A DNA stretch of 64,000 bases from Bacteroidia bacterium (GCA_030427865.1 JAUICK010000004.1:1-64000), one strand, 5' to 3'; shown: positions 27,801 to 35,380, numbered from the stretch's first letter. The notes: generated from the sequence alone by a model not told the origin. A program made the numbers and translations.

Positions 27801-27986
27801 TAAAAAACTTACACCAAGACCTAACATTACCATTTCAAACCACCAAGAATCATAAACTATTTTCCATGCAGTTGCTGTTCCAAAATCATTTTCTATAAAA
27901 GTAGCTATTGCCATAGCTAAGGCAAAAACAAATAATAATAGTACAGCTAAAATTGGCGATGAAAAAAGTTTTGAAATTCTATTCAT
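24846..27986 (-). CDS. ccsBA: fused cytochrome c biogenesis protein CcsBA (ResB-ResC)
   Basis: This 1046-residue inner-membrane protein fuses a ResB/CcsB-like N-terminal half (membrane segments near 10-95, a large periplasmic domain, a segment near 440) to a C-terminal CcsA half containing the tryptophan-rich haem-handling motif WGRYWAWDPKETWA near 944-957. It exports haem and ligates it to CxxCH motifs in System II cytochrome maturation. The gene follows nrfH and nrfA on the same strand, and those two proteins alone need nine haems, so the functional fit is strong. A hairpin between nrfA and this gene suggests partial termination or a separate promoter. Confidence 0.92.
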   Translation of the reverse strand: MNRISKLFSSPILAVLLLFVFALAMAIATFIENDFGTATAWKIVYDSWWFEMVMLGLGVSFLMNTFKYNLWRKEKWAILTFHLAFIVILLGAGITRYASYGGIMRIREGASSNTIISSNNYLHVHISDGKTTKSVKKQLSFSPISNNNFSIKTDFKGKTIRVSYDDFVADAIPQIVEDKLDGKPMIQMVVSSGNGRETVFLERGEIEAIGAHQHKVGFDVNEKGVININENNGVFTIMSPRNLSAFVMATETASTIIKDSLQTIQLRTLYRDGDASFVPLTYHPKGKIALVSGAEKPKDNDELKDDALVVNVKVSEKSKKVKLLYREGFLPTQHKVDIDDVNISLSYGAEPIQLPFAIHLDDFQLERYPGSTSPSAYASEVQVIDKNNNEHFSQRIFMNNVLDYKGYRFFQASYDTDELGTVLAVNYDTLGTNITYLGYFLMMIGMFFTLFGKASRFTLINKKLKKLKEKTAILILLFATITSVSFSQKKNPEITLKVVQQQKIDKQHADLFGRLMVQDLDGRIKPINTLASEFLRKLTRKPYFKFTKNGKSISYNANQTFLAMQAAANVWQYIPLIKVDKKKGGELFSSLKISEDDLVSFVNFLDDDGNYILETAVEEANKKKPAERSEFDKEVLKVDERFNILYNVFSGNYLKIFPNSNDENNKWHSQTHDFRDFPIEDGNFAKKIIPTYFKDVNDKNWVAASEKLEYIKKFQDVLGKEIIPSNKRIEAELWYNQLNLNFWLFQILFTIGLVLLIISLIKIFKVNRIIEFTWNAFIIATLLTFLVFTGNIILRWYVSGHAPWSNGYEMLVFVAWVLLLCGLLTFRKSDFSLPLSTLFAGALLFVSYLDWLSPEITNLMPVLKSVWLKVHVATIVSSYAPLALSAILGFMALILMIFKTQKTKKVMDIKIKELTYINEISMTIGLFVLAVGTFLGGIWANESWGRYWAWDPKETWALISIIIYAIVLHLRFIPTLKSSYVLNMVSVFAFGSIIMTSFGVNYYLSGLHSYAAGDPLPIPKFIYVVVAIVIIVSLIAYYRNRNFKAN

Positions 27987-28010
27987 TAATAATTATTTTG
28001 TTAAAAGGAT

Positions 28011-28046
28011 AAAAAAATACCTTTTTAGCACTAAAAAGGTATTTTT
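28011..28046 (-). terminator. hairpin terminator between nrfA and ccsBA
   Basis: A 16-pair perfect stem (28013-28028 with 28031-28046) based on AAATACCTTTTTAG and its complement is followed on the minus strand by a run of seven Ts. It lies just after the nrfA stop and before the ccsBA start, so it should reduce read-through into ccsBA. Confidence 0.8.
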
Positions 28047-28066
28047 AATTTATGTATAAAAGTTTT

Positions 28067-29566
28067 TTATTTTTCTAAAGAAGCAGTTGTTTTAATTTCC
28101 ATTTTATCTTCTCTGTTTTTTGCTTCTTCTAACCATTTAGGCAATAAGTTCTTTTTAAAAGTTTCTTTTTCTGCTTTTAATTTTTCTATATCTAAACCTA
28201 TATATTTTTGTGCTAATTCTTTAGTAGAAACATCTGGCATTTCTAATGGTTTGTTATATCCATATTTTGCCATTAATCTTGCCAATTTTAAACGAGCATC
28301 TTGTGCTTTAACTAAACCTCCCCCAATTACTCTTGCTGTTTCTACAGGAGAGTGAAAAGAAGCTCCATGAGCTGCTGCAGAATAATCCCAACGCCATTGA
28401 GCATGACGAATATCTAATAAAATTGGCTCCATTTCTTTTTCTGTTGCTCCTAAATCCCAACATTTTTTTGCTTCTATATGCGCTCTTACAAGCAAGTCTT
28501 CTAACTTTAATCTATTTTCTGTTGCTTTACTTTGTCTTTCGTAAACATTGGCTATTAATTTTTTAGAATCTTCTCTATGACAAACTTGACAAGCATTAGA
28601 GGTGTTGTTTAAAGGAGATTGTATGTGATGGTCTGTAAATTTCTGACCACCTTCACTTTTATATGGCATATGACAATCTGCACAAGATACTCCTCTATCT
28701 GCATGCACTCCCGTTTTAAAAGTTTCATAACCTGGATGTTGTGCTTTTAACATTGGTGCTCTACTAATTTTATGAGTCCAGTCTTTAAATTTTAAGTTAT
28801 CATAATATCTTTCCATAGCCTCTACAGACATTCCATCTTTCCATGGGAAAGTTAGATATGGAACTCCTTCTTTACCTGGTTTCTTTTTATCAAAATAATA
28901 TTCTACATGACATTGTGCACAAACTAAAGAACGCATTTCATTATGAGTAGCTTTGTTAATGTCTTTTCCCATGGCATCAAAAGCTTCTACCAAAGCTGGT
29001 CTGGTAATTCTTAATTTCATTGTTTTAGGGTCATGACAATCTGCACAACCAATTGGGTTTACAATTTCTGAGCCTTTTCCTGCCCATTTACCACTGTAAA
29101 ATTCTGCAATACCAATTTCATTCATCAATCTTGGTACATCAGGACTTTTACATGTCCAACAAGTTGCTGGCATTGGGCCATCGTTTTTAGAAGTTGGCCC
29201 TCCAGTTCTTAAACTATTATGAAGGTCATCAATAGCGTAAGCATGCCCTCTACCTTGATTGTAATCTTTCGAAAAACCATAGCCTGCAAAAAGAATTACT
29301 AAATTTGGGTCTTCTTCTAAAACGTCTCTCATTGCAGAACCGCCTTGAAACGATCTAAAAGTAGTGTCTAAGGTTTGTAATGAAGATTGATATTCTAACG
29401 GAAAATTTTCTCCCCAAACTTTATTTCTTGGCTCATTTTCAGAAATATTTACCTGAGGTACATATTTATATTTTGCTTCTGATTTACGGTTTACAATACT
29501 TGAAGCCAAAAGTCCAAGTAGAAAAACTACTACGATAGTGATAATAAATAGTACTTTGTTTTTCAT
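28067..29566 (-). CDS. nrfA: ammonia-forming cytochrome c nitrite reductase
   Basis: The start chosen is the ATG at 29566, which gives an N-terminal signal or anchor helix (MKNKVLFIITIVVVFLLGLL) and avoids overlap with nrfH; the product has 499 residues. Five haem motifs are visible: the active-site CWTCK at 136-140 with lysine as axial ligand, then CxxCH at 174, 216, 295 and 326. This is the pentahaem periplasmic enzyme that reduces nitrite to ammonium with six electrons from NrfH. It is 14 bases downstream of nrfH, in the usual nrfHA order. Confidence 0.97.
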   Translation of the reverse strand: MKNKVLFIITIVVVFLLGLLASSIVNRKSEAKYKYVPQVNISENEPRNKVWGENFPLEYQSSLQTLDTTFRSFQGGSAMRDVLEEDPNLVILFAGYGFSKDYNQGRGHAYAIDDLHNSLRTGGPTSKNDGPMPATCWTCKSPDVPRLMNEIGIAEFYSGKWAGKGSEIVNPIGCADCHDPKTMKLRITRPALVEAFDAMGKDINKATHNEMRSLVCAQCHVEYYFDKKKPGKEGVPYLTFPWKDGMSVEAMERYYDNLKFKDWTHKISRAPMLKAQHPGYETFKTGVHADRGVSCADCHMPYKSEGGQKFTDHHIQSPLNNTSNACQVCHREDSKKLIANVYERQSKATENRLKLEDLLVRAHIEAKKCWDLGATEKEMEPILLDIRHAQWRWDYSAAAHGASFHSPVETARVIGGGLVKAQDARLKLARLMAKYGYNKPLEMPDVSTKELAQKYIGLDIEKLKAEKETFKKNLLPKWLEEAKNREDKMEIKTTASLEK

Positions 29567-29580
29567 GTTATTTGATTTTT

Positions 29581-30174
29581 TTATTTTTTTATTTCTGCTG
29601 CTAACCAAGAAGGAATTACCATCTCTTCTTGATCAGTTGGCAAAGGTGCTACATTATATTTTATGGTTAAAAGACCATGTATTTTTCCATGTGGAACTTG
29701 TTTATGACAGCTCCAACATTGTTTTTTTGTTCTATTTTCTTTATGATTTTCTAAAAACCCAGCATATTTAGTTTGGGTAACTTGCTGTACATGACAACGA
29801 ATACAATTTTCTTGTACTACTCTTTGAGAAGCCTCTTTCATCTCAATAACATCAGGTTCTGCCCTTGCTGTAAAAACAGAAGCATGATATAAACCATCTT
29901 TAGCTTTAAAGTAATATTTCTCAAAGACATTGTCGTGTGGCACATGACAATCATTACAATTAGCCCATTCTCTATGAGAACTCTTCATCCAACTATTGTA
30001 AACAGGTGTCATAACATGGCAGTTAACACAGGCTTGAGGGTCGTCTGAAAGATATGAGAATACTTTAGCCTCTTTTCCCATAAATAAACCTAAACCAATG
30101 ATAACAGCGATTAGAAACAATGCTGTTTTACGCCACTTAGTTTCTTTTGGTAATATTTCTATTTTATTTTTCAA
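29581..30174 (-). CDS. nrfH: cytochrome c nitrite reductase small subunit
   Basis: This 197-residue NapC/NirT-family quinol dehydrogenase has one N-terminal membrane helix (about 16-33) and four haem sites: CVNCHVM at 49, CNDCH at 73, CIRCH at 124 and CWSCH at 153. The first site has the CxxCHxM form characteristic of NrfH. It takes electrons from menaquinol and passes them to NrfA in a membrane-bound complex on the periplasmic face. It is the first gene of the nrfHA unit; an FNR/CRP-like palindrome lies about 150 bases upstream. Confidence 0.96.
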   Translation of the reverse strand: MKNKIEILPKETKWRKTALFLIAVIIGLGLFMGKEAKVFSYLSDDPQACVNCHVMTPVYNSWMKSSHREWANCNDCHVPHDNVFEKYYFKAKDGLYHASVFTARAEPDVIEMKEASQRVVQENCIRCHVQQVTQTKYAGFLENHKENRTKKQCWSCHKQVPHGKIHGLLTIKYNVAPLPTDQEEMVIPSWLAAEIKK

Positions 30175-30324
30175 TACTTTATATTTACGAAAGTTCTTAT
30201 TTGTTTAACTCGCTAAGAAAACAACAAGAAAAGTATTTATGTTTGGTTGATTCTATAAAACTAAAATAATTTTAAAGATTATCCTAATTTTAATCAAAAA
30301 TAAGCTCATCTTTTAAAAAGATAT

Positions 30325-30338
30325 GTGATAAATATCAT
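30325..30338. promoter_or_regulatory. CRP/FNR-like box upstream of nrfH
   Basis: GTGATAAATATCAT fits TGAT-N4-ATCA, the core of CRP/FNR-family operators. It is the only such site noticed in the 240 bases between nrfH and the tRNA gene and could mediate anaerobic or nitrite-responsive activation of nrfHA. The distance of about 150 bases to the start codon implies a long leader, so the assignment is tentative. Confidence 0.35.
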
Positions 30339-30387
30339 ATTTTTTTAAAAAAATATATAAACAATTATTTACCTTAGGCATATAAAA

Positions 30388-30414
30388 AAGCTCCAATCTT
30401 ATCGATTGAAGCTT
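30388..30414 (-). terminator. terminator of tRNA-Cys
   Basis: An 11-pair stem with one G-U pair (AAGCTTCAATC and GATTGGAGCTT on the minus strand) around a GATAA loop is followed by TTTTTT. Confidence 0.85.
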
Positions 30415-30416
30415 TG

Positions 30417-30488
30417 AGGTGTCGAGCGGATTCGAACCGCTGTAACTGGTTTTGCAGACCAGTGCCTAAGCCCCTCGGCCACGACACC
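30417..30488 (-). tRNA. tRNA-Cys (anticodon GCA)
   Basis: On the minus strand a 7-base acceptor stem GGTGTCG pairs with CGACACC, followed by discriminator U73, the identity base for cysteine. The anticodon loop is CTGCAAA between ACTGG and CCAGT, the anticodon being GCA, and the T loop is TTCGAAT between CGG and CCG. The gene is 72 bases long and CCA is not encoded. A terminator follows directly. Confidence 0.95.
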
Positions 30489-30590
30489 TTATTGTTTTTC
30501 GAAATTTACTTCGAAACTTTTAAAAACTGTAATTCTCAAAAGGACTGCAAATTTACGCAAATTTACAAGTATTGCAAGTATTTTTTTATG

Positions 30591-30947
30591 TTATCGTTTT
30601 TTTGTGAGAATTATAACCACTTCTTCTACGTTTCCACCAATTGGTGGATTGATTTTTGCTACAGAAACTGTTGCTTTTTGAATCATTCTTAGTTCTTTAA
30701 AAAAACGATTTAAGATTCTTTGAGCTACTTCTTCTAACAATTTAGAACGAATTGCCATTTCTTCTTTTACGATATGATTTAAATGCACATAATCTACGGT
30801 ATCTGACAATTCATCTGTTCTTGCTGATTTTTTTAAATCTGCTTTCACTTCTACATCTACCCTGTACCAAGAACCTATTTTAGCTTCTTCTTCTAAACAA
30901 CCATGATTAGCAAAGAGTTTTATGTTATTTACTTTTATAATTCCCAT
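30591..30947 (-). CDS. folB: dihydroneopterin aldolase
   Basis: This 118-residue protein has the FolB fold signature: an N-terminal strand GIIKVNNIKLFANHGCLEEEAKIGSWYRVDVEV containing the conserved GxxxxE region, then a LLEEVAQRIL helix and the NPPIGGNVEEVVI C-terminal segment. It converts dihydroneopterin to 6-hydroxymethyl-dihydropterin and glycolaldehyde in folate synthesis. The start is directly adjacent to the stop of the DUF2452 gene, so the two form an operon. The length is normal for the family. Confidence 0.9.
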   Translation of the reverse strand: MGIIKVNNIKLFANHGCLEEEAKIGSWYRVDVEVKADLKKSARTDELSDTVDYVHLNHIVKEEMAIRSKLLEEVAQRILNRFFKELRMIQKATVSVAKINPPIGGNVEEVVIILTKKR

Positions 30948-31376
30948 TTATTCTTTTTGTTTTGAAATTGACTCTATCTTTTCCCACATTTTGTCTGTGT
31001 TTAATCGAAAGGAACCCAAATACTCAAAACTACATTGTTCTGGAGCAATGATAGATAAAAATGGTTCGTTATTTTTATTATTGTATAAATGATAATTTTC
31101 TCCGAAAATAGGTTCGAAGTTAAACTTTGCATTGTAAATTAAATCGTTGTACTGAAACTTTTGCATTAAAGCTTCGTATTCTTTTTTAACTTCGTCAAAC
31201 TTAGATTTTAGCTGTTTATTTACACGTTGAATTCCGTCGTTTTTCCAACTTGCTGTATGTAATGGCTTAATTACTGGAGAACTCGCTGATGTTCCATAAG
31301 GTTTTAAAGCAGCATCATATTTTTGGCTTTCCTCATTAAAAACAACTAAATCTGGTTTTTTTTTATCATTTTTCAT
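30948..31376 (-). CDS. DUF2452-like conserved protein
   Basis: The start chosen is the ATG at 31376, giving 142 residues that begin MKNDKKKPDLVVFNEESQKY; a longer frame from 31427 is likely not used because the promoter motif lies between the two. The sequence resembles the DUF2452 family of Bacteroidetes (YGTSASSPVI, TASWKNDGIQRVN, ECSFEYLGSFRLN). Function is unknown. It is soluble, without signal peptide, and is co-transcribed with folB. Confidence 0.75.
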   Translation of the reverse strand: MKNDKKKPDLVVFNEESQKYDAALKPYGTSASSPVIKPLHTASWKNDGIQRVNKQLKSKFDEVKKEYEALMQKFQYNDLIYNAKFNFEPIFGENYHLYNNKNNEPFLSIIAPEQCSFEYLGSFRLNTDKMWEKIESISKQKE

Positions 31377-31382
31377 TGACCA

Positions 31383-31390
31383 CAAATTTA
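31383..31390 (-). promoter_or_regulatory. TAnnTTTG element abutting the DUF2452 start
   Basis: TAAATTTG on the minus strand ends six bases before the ATG at 31376. If used, transcription would start at or next to the start codon, giving a leaderless or nearly leaderless mRNA for the DUF2452-folB operon. Confidence 0.4.
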
Positions 31391-31513
31391 CTATTGTTTT
31401 TATTACTCTGTTATTTACTTGTATCAATCCTATAAAAGCAAATATATTTAAAAAAATGGTAGGGTAAATTCTTTTTACCTTGTTCTATTAATATATACCT
31501 ATATATCACACCA

Positions 31514-31825
31514 ATGAAAAAAAGAACAGTTCTATCACTAATTTTAATTATTACACTTATTAGTTCTATTTCTTATCCTATAAATGTTTAATATTCTTAT
31601 AACGATAAATCTTGTGAGTACGATTACCAAGCTACAGAATACATCTATTGGGCAATGAGTTCTATTTTAGGAGCTCAAACAAATAGATTCGATTTTATTA
31701 ACAATGAATAGAAATTAAATACCAAACTTAAAGTACAAAAAACAGATGAAACTATTTATAAACTATTAACAAACCCTATATACAAGTTTCCAACAAAATT
31801 ACCAAACGGAACTTATAAAAGATAA
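31514..31825 (+). pseudogene. small secreted protein with two in-frame stops
   Basis: From ATG at 31514 one frame reads a signal peptide (MKKRTVLSLILIITLISSIS) and continues for 103 codons to TAA at 31823-31825, interrupted by TAA at 31589-31591 (codon 26) and TAG at 31709-31711 (codon 66). Between and after the stops the translation is protein-like (KSCEYDYQATEYIYWAMSSI; TNPIYKFPTKLPNGTYKR), with no frameshift. It looks like a recently inactivated secreted protein of about 85 mature residues. Stop-codon readthrough is the less likely alternative. It precedes the dioxygenase-like gene by 52 bases. Confidence 0.65.
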
Positions 31826-31877
31826 TTGTAAAAGATTTTTATCTATAAAAAATCGTAATAAATCAAAAATTAAAAGA

Positions 31878-32507
31878 ATGGACAGAAAAAAATTTTTAAA
31901 AAACCTTGGACTTGGAGTAGTAGCAACACCAATAGTAACATCTTCATTAATTTCTTGTAGTAAAGAAGATGACAATTTAGAAGGGCCAGATAACAATAAA
32001 TGCGGTATCACAAAATCTGACATGCTGGGTCCTTATTATGTAAGCGGAACATCAAAAATTACAGATTTAAATACTCAAAATTTACCTGGAGATAAAATTA
32101 TTGTTTCGGGAAAATTATTTGGTGGTACAGATAAAAGTAAACCTATAGCAAATGCAATGATTGAAGTTTGGCATGCAGATAGTGGTGGAACCTACCATCC
32201 AGTTGGAGATGGAAATGTTAGTGACTATACACCAGATAAAATTACCCTTCGTGGATTTGTAAATACAGATGCACAAGGAAATTATATTTTTCAGAGTATT
32301 CGTCCAGGTTTATACCCAGGAAGACCAAGGCATTTTCATTATAGAATTACTGCAAACGGATACAAGACATTGGTTACCCAAATCTATTTTAAAGACGATC
32401 CAACAACTGCAAACGAGAATATTGAAAATTGTAGAATTATCGATTTTAAAAAAGACAGTGCTGGAACTTACAAAGGAAATGCAGAAATTCATTTAGAATC
32501 GAATTAA
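31878..32507 (+). CDS. intradiol ring-cleavage dioxygenase-like lipoprotein
   Basis: This 209-residue protein starts with a basic Tat-like N-region (MDRKKFLKNLG) and has lipobox Cys27 (LISCSK), so it is exported and lipidated. The remainder is an intradiol dioxygenase domain like protocatechuate 3,4-dioxygenase: MLGPYYV, then iron-ligand candidates Tyr106 (GGTYHPVG), Tyr146 (PGLYPGRP), His152 and His154 (RHFHYRI). Extracytoplasmic single-subunit members are common in Bacteroidetes but their natural substrates are unknown. No aromatic-degradation genes are nearby. Confidence 0.85.
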   Translation: MDRKKFLKNLGLGVVATPIVTSSLISCSKEDDNLEGPDNNKCGITKSDMLGPYYVSGTSKITDLNTQNLPGDKIIVSGKLFGGTDKSKPIANAMIEVWHADSGGTYHPVGDGNVSDYTPDKITLRGFVNTDAQGNYIFQSIRPGLYPGRPRHFHYRITANGYKTLVTQIYFKDDPTTANENIENCRIIDFKKDSAGTYKGNAEIHLESN

Positions 32508-32519
32508 AACATCATCATT

Positions 32520-32547
32520 AACCCCTTCATTTAATTTTGTTGGGGTT
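32520..32547 (+). terminator. weak terminator after the dioxygenase gene
   Basis: AACCCC and GGGGTT pair around a 16-base loop and are followed by TCATTTT. The stem is only six pairs, so confidence is modest. Confidence 0.5.
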
Positions 32548-32582
32548 TCATTTTATATAGAAATCACCTCAACAATTTTGCG

Positions 32583-32590
32583 TAATTTTG
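32583..32590 (+). promoter_or_regulatory. TAnnTTTG promoter element of glnS
   Basis: TAATTTTG lies 20 bases before the glnS ATG at 32611. Its position inside the longer open frame argues for the downstream ATG as the true start. Confidence 0.45.
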
Positions 32591-32610
32591 CACTTCAATT
32601 TCAACAGAAG

Positions 32611-34296
32611 ATGTCAGAAGAAACAAAATCGCTCAATTTTTTAGAGCATATTATAGAGGAAGATTTGGCAAATGGGATGCCAAAAGAAGATTTGCGTTTT
32701 CGTTTTCCTCCAGAACCAAATGGTTATTTACACATTGGTCATACAAAAGCAATTGGAATTAGTTTCGGTTTGGGACAGAAATACAATGCACCTGTAAACT
32801 TGCGTTTTGATGATACAAATCCTGCAAAAGAAGAACAAGAGTATGTAGATGCAATAAAGAAAGATATTTCTTGGTTAGGATATACTTGGGCAGAAGAATG
32901 TTATTCTTCTGATTATTTTCAGCAACTATATGATTGGGCAGTTTTATTAATAAAAGATGGAAAAGCCTATGTAGATTCGCAAACATCTGAAGAAATGCGC
33001 CTACAAAAAGGAACACCAACTCAAGTTGGAACAAATAGTCCTTTTAGAGATAGAAGTGTGGAAGAAAACTTGGAATTATTTCAAGGAATGAAAGATGGCA
33101 AATTTAAAGAAGGAGAACACGTTTTACGTGCCAAGATTGATATGGCTGATGATAATATGTTGATGCGTGATCCTTTAATGTACAGAATCATGTATAAAAC
33201 GCATCATAGAACTGGTGACGATTGGTGCATTTACCCAATGTACGATTGGACACATGGAGAGAGCGATTATATTGAACAAATCTCGCATTCTTTGTGTTCT
33301 TTAGAGTTTAAACCTCATAGAAAATTATACAATTGGTTTAGAGATCATGTTTATGAATACAGTAAAAATTCATATCCAAACCCGCCAAAACAACGTGAAT
33401 TTTCTCGTTTGAATTTGAGCTATACTATTATGAGTAAACGTAAATTATTGACTTTAGTCGAAAAAGGAATTGTTTCTGGTTGGGATGACCCAAGAATGCC
33501 TACAATTTCTGGTTTACGCAGACGTGGTTACACACCTGCTTCTATTAGAAGTTTTGTGGAAACTGTTGGGGTTTCTAAGCGTGAAAATGTAATTGATGTT
33601 GCTCTTTTAGAGTTTAAAATTCGTGAAGATTTAAACAAAACTGCAAAAAGAGTAATGGGTGTTTTAGATCCTGTAAAAGTGGTAATTACCAATTATCCTA
33701 AAGGTAAAGAGGAGATGTTGGATGCGAATTATAATGATTATGAAGACGGTTTTGGAAGCAGAGAAGTTCCGTTTTCAAGAGAGATTTATATTGAGCGCGA
33801 AGATTTTAGAGAAGAAGCCAATAAAAAGTTTTTTCGATTAAAATTAGGAAAGGAAGTCCGTTTAAAAAATGCGTATTTTATTACTGCAAATAGTTGTACA
33901 AAAGATGCTGATGGAAATATTACTGAAATACAATGTACTTATGATCCACTAACAAAATCTGGAAGTGGAACTCCTGAAAGCATGCGTAAAGTAAAAGGAA
34001 CACTGCATTGGGTTTCTGTAAAACATGCTGTAAAAGCAGAAGTTAGAGCTTATGATAGATTGTTTTTAGATGAAGCACCAGACGCACATAAAGACAAAGA
34101 TTATATGGAATTTTTAAATCCGAATTCCTTAAAAATTATCAATGCTTTTGTAGAACCAAGTTTGCAATCTGCTAAAATTGGTGAGCGTTTTCAGTTTCAA
34201 AGATTAGGATATTTTAATGTGGATGACGATTCTACTCCTGAGAAATTAGTCTTTAATAAAACTGTTGGATTGAGAGATTCTTGGGGAGGGAAATAA
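32611..34296 (+). CDS. glnS: glutaminyl-tRNA synthetase
   Basis: The 561-residue class I synthetase starts at the ATG at 32611 (MSEETKSLNFLEHIIEEDL); an earlier in-frame ATG at 32578 would include the promoter motif. The HIGH motif is at residues 41-44 (PPEPNGYLHIGHTKA) and the KMSKS counterpart is MSKRK at 274-278. A C-terminal anticodon-binding beta-barrel domain follows. It charges tRNA-Gln directly, so this organism need not rely on the amidotransferase route for glutamine. Confidence 0.97.
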   Translation: MSEETKSLNFLEHIIEEDLANGMPKEDLRFRFPPEPNGYLHIGHTKAIGISFGLGQKYNAPVNLRFDDTNPAKEEQEYVDAIKKDISWLGYTWAEECYSSDYFQQLYDWAVLLIKDGKAYVDSQTSEEMRLQKGTPTQVGTNSPFRDRSVEENLELFQGMKDGKFKEGEHVLRAKIDMADDNMLMRDPLMYRIMYKTHHRTGDDWCIYPMYDWTHGESDYIEQISHSLCSLEFKPHRKLYNWFRDHVYEYSKNSYPNPPKQREFSRLNLSYTIMSKRKLLTLVEKGIVSGWDDPRMPTISGLRRRGYTPASIRSFVETVGVSKRENVIDVALLEFKIREDLNKTAKRVMGVLDPVKVVITNYPKGKEEMLDANYNDYEDGFGSREVPFSREIYIEREDFREEANKKFFRLKLGKEVRLKNAYFITANSCTKDADGNITEIQCTYDPLTKSGSGTPESMRKVKGTLHWVSVKHAVKAEVRAYDRLFLDEAPDAHKDKDYMEFLNPNSLKIINAFVEPSLQSAKIGERFQFQRLGYFNVDDDSTPEKLVFNKTVGLRDSWGGK

Positions 34297-34323
34297 GTTG
34301 ACAGTCCCAGTTTTCAGTTTCAG

Positions 34324-34358
34324 TTGGAAGTTGGAAGTTGGAAGTTGGAAGTTGGAAG
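34324..34358. repeat. TTGGAAG heptanucleotide tandem repeat
   Basis: Five perfect head-to-tail copies of TTGGAAG, preceded at 34302-34323 by degenerate 7-base units (CAGTTTT, CAGTTTC). A degenerate inverted relative lies at 35458-35490. It is intergenic between glnS and a lipoprotein gene. Confidence 0.85.
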
Positions 34359-34411
34359 TTTTTAAAAATGTCTGTTAGAGTGTAGTCGAGAACAAATTAA
34401 AATTTATAATT

Positions 34412-34720
34412 ATGAAAAAAATACTTTTATTATCGTTATTTATGATCGCTTTTTCTTGTGGAAACAAGGAAGAAACAACACAAGTTGCAGAAATTTCTTG
34501 CGGACAATGTAAGCTCGGTTTAGATTCCGAAAGTGGTTGCAGTTTAGCAGTTCGTTTTGATGATAAGGCTTATTTTGTAGATGGTTTTGGAATTGATGAT
34601 TTTGGTGATGCTCATGATGAAAAAATAGGTTTTTGCAACGTGATTCGAAAAGGAGAAATTACTGGTAAAGTTGTAGGTGGAAGATTTGTTGCGAGCAATA
34701 TTAAATTAACTGATGAGTAA
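34412..34720 (+). CDS. small lipoprotein with CGQC motif
   Basis: This 102-residue protein has an SPII signal (MKKILLLSLFMIAFSCGNK, lipobox Cys16) and a mature part with cysteines in ISCGQCKLGLDSESGCSLAV and a later cysteine in GFCNVI. It resembles small cysteine-containing flavobacterial lipoproteins of the DUF6370 type, an assignment from memory. The cysteine pattern suggests metal binding or a disulfide-stabilised fold. A strong terminator follows at 34743-34779, separating it from the toxin-antitoxin pair. Confidence 0.7.
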   Translation: MKKILLLSLFMIAFSCGNKEETTQVAEISCGQCKLGLDSESGCSLAVRFDDKAYFVDGFGIDDFGDAHDEKIGFCNVIRKGEITGKVVGGRFVASNIKLTDE

Positions 34721-34742
34721 AAGTCTTAAAATATTAGAATGG

Positions 34743-34779
34743 AAAAATCCGAAGTAAAAATTTTATTTCGGATTTTTTT
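34743..34779 (+). terminator. intrinsic terminator after the CGQC lipoprotein
   Basis: AAAAATCCGAA pairs with TTCGGATTTTT, with further A-T pairs inside, and ends in a T run. Confidence 0.85.
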
Positions 34780-34791
34780 ATAATCAATTCA

Positions 34792-34823
34792 TTTGCATAT
34801 ATAATATATATAATATATATTTG
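34792..34823 (+). promoter_or_regulatory. complete Bacteroidetes promoter of the second TA pair
   Basis: A -33 TTTG at 34792-34795 is spaced 20 bases from the -7 TATATTTG at 34816-34823, a full match to the Bacteroidetes sigma consensus. The spacer is an alternating TA tract (34796-34815) that could itself be the operator for the antitoxin. The expected leader is about 35 bases. Confidence 0.65.
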
Positions 34824-34863
34824 AATTTGGGAAGTTTGTTCATAAAACTAAATTTGGAGTAAC

Positions 34864-35112
34864 ATGAAAAAATTAGTAGAAATAGATGATTCTATTCTCA
34901 CAAAACTAAAAGTATTATCCGCTTTTGAAGGATTAAGCGTAAAAGCTCTAATGGAAAAAGCTATTGAATTGTTTGTTAAATCGAAAGAAAAAGAACAATT
35001 AGATAGTTTGTCTAAAGAACAAAAAGAAGATTTAGGCTTATTACTTTTAATGCAACAAGTAGATAGAACTAAAACAGTTAGTAGAGAAGAGATCTTTAAA
35101 CTGTTAGAATAA
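34864..35112 (+). CDS. antitoxin, ribbon-helix-helix-like
   Basis: This 82-residue protein has an N-terminal segment (KKLVEIDDSILTKLKVLSAF) with the strand-helix-helix pattern of ribbon-helix-helix DNA-binding antitoxins, followed by a charged, flexible C-terminus (SKEQKEDLGLLLLMQQVD) that would wrap the toxin. It ends one base before the RelE-like toxin start. It probably represses its own promoter at 34792-34823. Assignment rests on gene order, size and fold pattern. Confidence 0.75.
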   Translation: MKKLVEIDDSILTKLKVLSAFEGLSVKALMEKAIELFVKSKEKEQLDSLSKEQKEDLGLLLLMQQVDRTKTVSREEIFKLLE

Positions 35113-35113
35113 A

Positions 35114-35380
35114 ATGAATGTAATTTACCTAGAGAGTTTAATTAAAGATTTAAAAAAAGTAAGAGATAAAAAACTATTGAAATCTCTATCTAAAGTTTTA
35201 TTAAATCTAGAAGAAAGTGAAGATTTATTTAAAGTTTCTAGTGTAAAGAAAATGTCAGGTCACCCAGAAGCCTACAGAATTAGAATTGGTGATTATAGAT
35301 TGGGGTTTTATTACTCAGAAAATCAAATAGAAGTTGTTAGATTTTTAAAAAGGAATGACATTTATAAAGTATTTCCTTAA
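35114..35380 (+). CDS. RelE/ParE-superfamily toxin
   Basis: This 88-residue protein has the C-terminal signature of RelE-type toxins: PEAYRIRIGDYRLGFYYSEN followed by a strand VVRFLKRNDIYKVFP. Basic residues in this region would contact mRNA in the ribosomal A site in the mRNA-interferase members. Length is normal and no disruption is visible, in contrast to the truncated toxin at 10954. The pair is bracketed by repeats and terminators, consistent with a small mobile insertion. Confidence 0.8.
   Translation: MNVIYLESLIKDLKKVRDKKLLKSLSKVLLNLEESEDLFKVSSVKKMSGHPEAYRIRIGDYRLGFYYSENQIEVVRFLKRNDIYKVFP

Noticed and set aside
30414..30692. Plus-strand ORF of 92 residues across the tRNA-Cys gene
   Set aside because: It overlaps a convincing tRNA and the end of folB, and has no start context or homology-like pattern.
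31799..32023. Minus-strand ORF over the dioxygenase start
   Set aside because: It is antisense to the signal peptide of a well supported lipoprotein gene.
34324..34358. Possible CRISPR array
   Set aside because: The unit is a 7-base tandem repeat without spacers, and no cas genes are present.
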